A stretch of DNA of 46,369 nucleotides from Desulfovibrio sp. (GTDB lineage Bacteria > Desulfobacterota > Desulfovibrionia > Desulfovibrionales > Desulfovibrionaceae), in NCBI GenBank assembly GCA_031271265.1, contig JAISWB010000068.1, positions 1-46,369 on the forward strand, read 5' to 3'. The notes beneath the pieces were generated by a model. The model searched no databases, was not told the DNA's origin, and saw nothing but the letters and a program-made list of their open reading frames with translations. Below are positions 41,785-46,369 of the stretch, piece after piece. Every line of letters starts with the position of its first letter. Position 1 is the stretch's first letter. Position numbers and translations under genes: made by a program.

Positions 41785-42648
41785 TTACGCCTGCACTGTC
41801 GTAACAGGCGGCGGCGCGCCCGGCTTCGCCCGGCGTCCGGAGTCATGACGTTCCGCGAATGACATGACTCCGGAGGTGTTCCGAAAATGTATAGGTCTAC
41901 GGTTTTCGTGCCACATGCCCAGCCCGCGCAGCAGCGCGCCGGCGTCCGGGGCCGTGATGTCGGGAGCGGCGGCCGCAAGCTCCGCAAAGCCGGAATCGCC
42001 GGTAAGCACGGCGGCCGTGCGTGTGCCCGCGCGTTTTCCCGCCTCAATATCCATGACGTGGTCGCCGACTGTCAGCGCCTGCCCGGCGGCGCAGCCCAGG
42101 CGTTCAAGGGCCGCGCCGATATGCTCCGGGTGCGGCTTGACGCGTCCTACATGCTCGCGGGTGAGGACGCAGGCGCAGTAATCGTCCAAGTCCGGGAAGA
42201 CGGCGTACACCGCTTCAGGGCAGTTGCGCGTGATGACGGCCGCGGCTGTCCCCCGCGCGCGCAACGCCGCCAGCGCGGGCCGCGCAAACGGGAAAAGCGC
42301 CGAACGGCGCGCGGCCGCGATTTCCACCTCCTTGACGGCGTCGAGCGCGGCCTTTTCGGCCGCGACGGCCGCGGCGGGAGACAGGGAGGCGAGGATGCCG
42401 GCCATCTGTTCCATAAAAGGCAGACAACAATCCCCGGCAACAGGGGCAAAGCGCGCAAGCGCCTCAAGGCCCTTGCGGCGCATTTCCGGAAAACTGAGGA
42501 TCGTGGCTGAAAGCGTGCGGTCGAAATCAAACAGCACGGCCCGCAGCGATCCGGCGGGAAAAGGGCGGCGCAAGGCGATCCAGTCCCGAAATTCACTTCC
42601 GGCGCGGTCCGGCAATTCCCGGTCTTGCGCGGCGGCGTTCGTGTTCAT
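41785..42648 (-). CDS. HAD-superfamily phosphatase
   Basis: This 287-residue protein has the nucleophile motif AVLFDFDRTLSAT (DxD), the VITRN (motif II, Thr) strand, GRVKPHPEHI (motif III, Lys) and TVGDHVMDIEAGKRAGTRT (motif IV, acidic pair). This is the layout of phosphoglycolate phosphatase-like HAD enzymes with a helical cap (about 55-115); substrate unknown. The last 45 residues after RGLGMW are an extra tail coded by a 12-bp perfect inverted repeat region and may be read-through beyond an older end. Its ATG overlaps the thioesterase stop in ATGA, so the two are coupled. Confidence 0.88.
   Translation of the reverse strand: MNTNAAAQDRELPDRAGSEFRDWIALRRPFPAGSLRAVLFDFDRTLSATILSFPEMRRKGLEALARFAPVAGDCCLPFMEQMAGILASLSPAAAVAAEKAALDAVKEVEIAAARRSALFPFARPALAALRARGTAAAVITRNCPEAVYAVFPDLDDYCACVLTREHVGRVKPHPEHIGAALERLGCAAGQALTVGDHVMDIEAGKRAGTRTAAVLTGDSGFAELAAAAPDITAPDAGALLRGLGMWHENRRPIHFRNTSGVMSFAERHDSGRRAKPGAPPPVTTVQA
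41836..41874 (-). repeat. 12-bp perfect inverted repeat in the 3' end of the HAD gene
   Basis: TCCGGAGTCATG (41836-41847) and CATGACTCCGGA (41863-41874) are perfect complements around a 15-base loop. There is no T run on either side, so it is not a typical terminator. It could be a recombination or regulator site. Confidence 0.8.
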
Positions 42649-43070
42649 CCTTTGTCCGCGTCAAAGGTGTAGGCGTTACCCACCATGTCGGCCACGCGGT
42701 TGCCCAGCTCGTCCTTGACCGTCACGCGGTACACAGAGACTTTTCTGCCTTTGGAGAGCATGGTGGAGGAGGCGATCAGGCGTCGGCCTTTTGCGATGCC
42801 CAGGTACGAGATGGAGCAGGACTGGCCGACGGTCGGGCCGACTTTGCCGCCGCAAACGCGGGCGAGGTTGGAATGCACGCCGAAGGCCATGTCGGTCAGG
42901 GTGAAGATGGCTCCGCCCTGCACGATGCCGGCGGCGTTAAGGTGACGCTCCGTGATATCCATGCTGCACGTCACGCCGTCTTCGCGGACGTCGTCTATGC
43001 GGATGCCGGCATCGGCCGCGAAAAGGTCGCGGGCGAAAATTTTGCGTATGTCGTCCAGGTTGATGTGCAT
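42645..43070 (-). CDS. PaaI-type hotdog thioesterase
   Basis: The 141-residue protein has the hotdog thioesterase core with ERHLNAAGIVQGGAIFTLTDMAFGVHSN, which matches the HxNxxG...GGxxxxLxD pattern of the PaaI/YbgC-type 4HBT2 family, and SCSISYLGIAKG and VYRVTVKDELGN strands. Such enzymes hydrolyse acyl-CoA, often aromatic. ATG 43070 has GAGGAAG upstream. It is the first gene of the leftward thioesterase-HAD-unknown operon. Confidence 0.9.
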   Translation of the reverse strand: MHINLDDIRKIFARDLFAADAGIRIDDVREDGVTCSMDITERHLNAAGIVQGGAIFTLTDMAFGVHSNLARVCGGKVGPTVGQSCSISYLGIAKGRRLIASSTMLSKGRKVSVYRVTVKDELGNRVADMVGNAYTFDADKG

Positions 43071-43388
43071 CAAAACTTCCTCTGCGAGTTTCTTTTATGT
43101 GTCCGGCGCGGACGACGAACAGGCGTGCCGGCGGGACAGAAAACAGCAACGCCGCTCCGCTCAAACAGGGCGGGGCAGCGGCGGATCGGCGCGTTAAAGT
43201 TCAGTTCCTCCATATCATCTAATTTGAACATATACTGAAAGCGGACGGCCGGCAACGGTTTATCCGGAATCTTGCGGGCGGTCGTAACGCATGTCACAAT
43301 TTTGACAGTTACTTTTTATCCGAGCTTCCCTTATGATTTGAGAATTCAGCCTGAAGGCCGAGGTTTCAAACCCATAAAGGAAACTCGG
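43071..43388 (+). other. 318-bp divergent intergenic region
   Basis: This gap separates the leftward thioesterase from the rightward SDR. Visible items are GCCGC/GCGGC arms (about 43151-43182) that can form an imperfect hairpin, and TTGACA near 43303 with no convincing -10 at 17 bp. AAAGGAA for the SDR start is at its right edge. No gene is supported. Confidence 0.4.
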
Positions 43389-44168
43389 ATGAGCAGAAAA
43401 ACGGTGTTGATTACCGGCGGCGCGCAGGGCCTGGGGAGCGCCTTTGCCTCCCTGTACGCGGAAAACGGCTTTGACGTGATCCTGGCCGACGTGCTGCCCG
43501 TCGATTCTCCGCAGTTTACGCAAAGCGTGCGCACGGCCGAACGGCACGGCGTTTCGGTGCAGGCCCGACGTTGCGACGTCACGTCCCCGGCGGAGGTCGA
43601 CGCCCTGTTCACCGAGGCCTGGGAGCGCTTTCAGCGTCTCGACGTGGTCATCGCCAACGCCGGGGTAATGGCCCTGGGCGAAACCTGGAACCTGACCGAT
43701 GCGCAGGTCGGCCGGAGTCTGGCCGTCAACCTCGAAGGCGTATGGCGCACGAACAGTCATGCCGTGCGGCGCATGCTGCGCCGGGGCTGGGGGCGGATCA
43801 TCAATGTCGCCTCCATAGCCGGAGTAATCGGGGCCCACTATCACGCCGCATACTGCATGAGTAAATTCGGGGTCATCGGCCTGACCAAAACCCTGGCGCG
43901 TGAACTGCAGGGAAGCGGCATCCGCGTCAACGCCCTGTGCCCTTCCCCCGTCAAAAGCCCCATGTCGGAAACAGCCGAGTTCATTACCTACATGAACAGG
44001 GTGACGGGCAAAAAGTTCCGCAACGCGCGCGAGATGTACGACGACCCGGCAACGCATTTTCTGGAACCGGAAACCGTGGCGCGCATGGCGTTCTGGCTCG
44101 GCAGCAGCGAGGAGGCCGGAACCTTCAACGGCCGGGAAATCATCATGGACCTGTACGGCCAGGTCTGA
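43389..44168 (+). CDS. Short-chain dehydrogenase/reductase
   Basis: The 259-residue classical SDR has VLITGGAQGLGSAFASLY (TGxxxGxG cofactor loop), the acidic DVILADV, CDVTSPAEVD, VIANAGVM (NAG), catalytic Ser in NVASIAGVIG and YCMSK (YxxxK), then RVNALCPSPVKSPM. All catalytic residues are present. The Asp at the end of strand 2 (ILADV) favours NAD. The substrate is unknown. ATG 43389 has AAAGGAA upstream; the frame extends to 43272 without a site. It stands alone and converges with the DegT-like gene. Confidence 0.93.
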   Translation: MSRKTVLITGGAQGLGSAFASLYAENGFDVILADVLPVDSPQFTQSVRTAERHGVSVQARRCDVTSPAEVDALFTEAWERFQRLDVVIANAGVMALGETWNLTDAQVGRSLAVNLEGVWRTNSHAVRRMLRRGWGRIINVASIAGVIGAHYHAAYCMSKFGVIGLTKTLARELQGSGIRVNALCPSPVKSPMSETAEFITYMNRVTGKKFRNAREMYDDPATHFLEPETVARMAFWLGSSEEAGTFNGREIIMDLYGQV

Positions 44169-44185
44169 TGCCGTTTCTCCGCGAC

Positions 44186-44240
44186 GCCTGACGGCCGGCA
44201 AAGCCGGGCAACATTTTCGGCAACTCCCCCTTTCAGGGAC
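44186..44240 (-). repeat. Dispersed GC-rich hairpin repeat, family 2, copy B
   Basis: On the minus strand TCCCTGAAAGGGGGAG, TTGCCGAAAATGTTG, CCCGGCTTTGCCGGC and CGTCAGGC follow the same order as 20672-20732. It lies in the SDR/DegT convergent gap and could work as a bidirectional terminator. Confidence 0.65.
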
Positions 44241-44327
44241 GGGATATGCCGGCCGGCTTCCGGCAGGCGGATGCGGACCGAAGCGCTGTGAGCGGAAAGC
44301 GCGGCGGCGCGACAGGTCTGTACGCCG

Positions 44328-46187
44328 TCAAGGCCCGAGCTCCTTCACGGAAATGATCAGGCCGGCATCCGGCTGTTCGCGGTTGGGCCGGAGCATGGGC
44401 CGGTACTGCGTGCCTGTGGGCGTGCTGTGCCTGCGCAGTGAGACGCGGTGCAGGGCGGCGAACCCGTGCGAGGCGGCCAGAAGCCGCGAGCCGTTGTTGT
44501 CCGCGGCAATGTGGTTGAACATGCTCCGCATGCCCAGACCTTCCCGCGCCCACACGAAAAGCCGGTCACAGGCCGCGGCAAGCAGACCGCGCGGCGCGCC
44601 CGCGCGCATGATCAGCATGTCCATGCAGCAGGATTCACGGCGTAAATCAAAACCTTCCAGACCCACATGTCCCCAAAATTCCCGGCCCGGCTCCGGGCCT
44701 GCGCCCGTATGCCCGCAAAGCACCCGGCCCGGCTCCGGGCCGGGAACGGCTTGCCCGCAGGCCTCTCCCTTCCGTTCTACGACCATGAACAGCAGGGCAT
44801 CGCGGGTGTTGCGCAGGTATTCGATCTGTCTCTTGAAATCCACTTCGGGGCTGCCGGCGGTAAAGAGGATGTGCCGGTTTTCCTTCCACAACACCCGCAG
44901 AAAGCCGGTGATTTCCCGGTCCTGCAGGTCGTCCGCGTTGAGCGCCCGCAACAGGTACTCCGTTCCCGCATGCCCGAAAGCGAGTTCAAGGCCCTCACGG
45001 CGGATCACGGCAAGCTTGCGCCGGGTGTCCGACTTGCGCAACATAGGCTCGGGAGGCGCAGGCCAGGCGGTTTTCACCCCCTTATCGCGCAGAACGGCCT
45101 TGACGCAGGCCGCTATGTAGTCCGCCTCGTCGTCGCTGAGGCTGCATCCGCCCGGCAGAAGCAGGGCGCGGTCGGCAGCGGCATACGCCGCAGGGTTGTC
45201 CGCCTTTGTGAACAGGGGCATGGACGAAAGGGGAAAAAAGGCCGGACTGGTGGTGATGCCGCGCTCCCGCAGCCGCTGCGCCGTCTCTCCCGCCCCCGCC
45301 CGCTCCGTAATCAGCAAGGGCATGATGCAACTGTTGCGCGTTTCGGCGTCTTCCGGGTTGAGGCGCACGCCGGGCACATCCTTCAGGACCCGCCGGTAGC
45401 GGTCGACTATGCGCGCTTTGTGCCGGAGCAGTTCGGGCAGGCGCTCCACCTGCGCCAATGCCGCGGCAGCCGCGAGATCGGAGAGGGCAAAATCGTAGGC
45501 GGGAAAAATGTACGCAAGGGGATCCGAAGCGCTGCGCCCATCCCCGCCCGTCAGGGCGACCCGGCGCATGCGTTCGCGGTCGGAGGACACCACCATGCCG
45601 CCGCCGCCGCAGTCGGGCAGGGACGGAGCGCTGAAGCCGAAAACGGACAGATGCCCGAAGGAACCCGCCGGACGGCCCCGGTACAGCGCCGCGACCGCCG
45701 TGCCCGCGTCTTCCAGGACAAAGATTCCGCGCGCGGCGGCAAGCGCGAGCAAGGGGGCCATGGCGCAGGTCCGGCCGTACATGTGGACGGCAATCAGGCA
45801 TCTGGTGCGGCCGTTTATCCGGGCCGCGGCCGCTTTCGGGCTCAGGCAGAGGGTATGCGGGTCCAGGTCGCAGAACACGGGGACGGCCCCGCAGTGCAGC
45901 ACAGCCGCCGCCGGAGAAAAATCCGCGCTTTCCGGCAACAGGACTTCGTCTCCGCAGCCGACTCCGAGAGCGCGCAAGGCCAGGAAAAACGCCGCGCGGC
46001 GGCCGGAAACGGCAAAGGCGAAGTCCCGCTGCGCCATGCGGGCCACGGCCGACTGCAGGCGCACAACGGCGCGCGCATGGAATGCGCCCCGATCTTCGGC
46101 GACCGCGTCCGCTACGCATCGGATTTCGTCATGGCCGACGGGTGTGGTATAAAGAGCTGTGGGGTCAACCGTCATGTTGCGCGGCAC
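44328..46187 (-). CDS. DegT/DnrJ/EryC1-like protein fused to a GNAT domain; PLP lysine missing
   Basis: The product has 619 residues. The N-terminal part (about 10-375) is a DegT-type fold: AVSGRRAAFFLALRALGVG, DEVLLPESADFSPAA, VFCDLDPHTLCL, LIAVHMYGRTCAM, VLEDAGTAVAALY and FSAPSLPDCGGGGMVV. In active family members the last segment carries the PLP lysine (as in KxxTTGEGG); here that place is Ser (SAPSLPD). The C-terminal part (about 390-600) looks like a GNAT acyltransferase (IAADNNGSRLLAASHGFAAL). A 42-bp duplication gives GPEPGRVLCGHTGA then GPEPGREFWGHVGL. It may be a sugar N-acyltransferase with a sugar-binding relic or a non-PLP enzyme. Start is GTG 46187 or ATG 46175. Confidence 0.82.
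   Translation of the reverse strand: MPRNMTVDPTALYTTPVGHDEIRCVADAVAEDRGAFHARAVVRLQSAVARMAQRDFAFAVSGRRAAFFLALRALGVGCGDEVLLPESADFSPAAAVLHCGAVPVFCDLDPHTLCLSPKAAAARINGRTRCLIAVHMYGRTCAMAPLLALAAARGIFVLEDAGTAVAALYRGRPAGSFGHLSVFGFSAPSLPDCGGGGMVVSSDRERMRRVALTGGDGRSASDPLAYIFPAYDFALSDLAAAAALAQVERLPELLRHKARIVDRYRRVLKDVPGVRLNPEDAETRNSCIMPLLITERAGAGETAQRLRERGITTSPAFFPLSSMPLFTKADNPAAYAAADRALLLPGGCSLSDDEADYIAACVKAVLRDKGVKTAWPAPPEPMLRKSDTRRKLAVIRREGLELAFGHAGTEYLLRALNADDLQDREITGFLRVLWKENRHILFTAGSPEVDFKRQIEYLRNTRDALLFMVVERKGEACGQAVPGPEPGRVLCGHTGAGPEPGREFWGHVGLEGFDLRRESCCMDMLIMRAGAPRGLLAAACDRLFVWAREGLGMRSMFNHIAADNNGSRLLAASHGFAALHRVSLRRHSTPTGTQYRPMLRPNREQPDAGLIISVKELGP
44662..44745 (-). repeat. 42-bp tandem duplication inside the DegT-GNAT gene
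   Basis: CCCGGCCCGGCTCCGGGCC occurs at 44681-44699 and 44723-44741, exactly 42 bp apart, with partly matching flanks. It encodes two 14-residue units (GPEPGR...GH) at the start of the GNAT part. As 42 is a multiple of three the frame is kept. Confidence 0.75.
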
Positions 46188-46298
46188 GTTGCTTCTTGAC
46201 CGGATGCGCTTTTACCGGAGATGGATTTATTCGGTTTCCAAGGAAACGCTGCTTACTGATATCCGCATTGAAAAGTAAACTTTTCCCTGCGGAGGATC

Positions 46299-46328
46299 GT
46301 CAGCCGAAAAGCGTGGTTTTCGGCTGAC
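46299..46328 (+). terminator. Perfect 12-bp hairpin, bidirectional terminator candidate
   Basis: GTCAGCCGAAAA (46299-46310) and TTTTCGGCTGAC (46317-46328) pair perfectly around GCGTGG. A second hairpin CGCCG-CTTCG-CGGCG follows near 46331-46346, with a stable TTCG loop, and AGCC-TAA-CGGCT near 46350. It probably ends transcription arriving from the right side; the gene it serves is outside the window. Confidence 0.5.
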
Positions 46329-46369
46329 TCACGCCGCTTCGCGGCGATATCAGCCTAACGGCTGCTGTT

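Noticed and set aside
43303-43340. TTGACA as promoter of the SDR gene
   Set aside because: No -10 match at 16-18 bp; TTATGAT is 24 bp away.

Overview
The window looks like chromosome of a GC-rich member of the Desulfovibrionaceae (Desulfobacterota). The evidence is the archaeal-type aromatic pathway start (ADTH synthase plus dehydroquinate synthase II next to a chorismate mutase-prephenate dehydratase), the rimP-nusA-ylxR-infB-ylxP-nrnA cluster, and a flgI-flgJ-flgN-flgK-flgL-csrA-fliW cluster in which FlgJ carries a LytM-like domain. This assignment rests on gene content and order only.

Layout. (1) 1-2.6 kb: the end of an IS5-type element abuts the 3' end of a leftward cas3. (2) 2.8-6.1 kb: a rightward aromatic amino acid operon, preceded by what reads as a complete Phe/Tyr attenuator (leader peptide, antiterminator pairing, terminator). 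(3) 6.3-12.6 kb: lolC-lolD-bamA and an N-acetylmuramoyl-L-alanine amidase, an envelope block. (4) 12.8-20.4 kb: two hybrid histidine kinases, a family 9 glycosyltransferase and a FIST sensor protein. (5) 20.9-28.2 kb: the rimP-nusA-ylxR-infB-ylxP-nrnA operon with a hairpin-rich leader; rbfA is not where the usual order would put it. (6) 28.2-30.0 kb: an accessory patch with an AAA/DUF4143 ATPase and a three-to-four repeat, type I-E-like CRISPR mini-array with no cas genes beside it. (7) 30.0-39.4 kb: the leftward flagellar operon flgI-flgJ-flgN-flgK-flgL-csrA-fliW, followed by gmd. (8) 40.0-46.2 kb: cheV, a leftward thioesterase-HAD-unknown operon, an SDR, and a DegT-like/GNAT fusion lacking the usual PLP lysine.

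The most unusual pattern is that several intercistronic junctions (stop codon, ribosome binding site and next start) have been tandemly duplicated and have then diverged: lolD/bamA (2 x 130 bp), csrA/fliW (3 x 30 bp), flgK/flgL (5 x 24 bp), flgI/flgJ (2 x about 69 bp) and possibly aroB'/pheA (2 x 51 bp). Related tandem duplications occur before a kinase gene and inside several coding regions. I know of no description of this as a feature of a genome. The second strongest find is the Phe/Tyr attenuator. There are also two families of dispersed GC-rich hairpin repeats.
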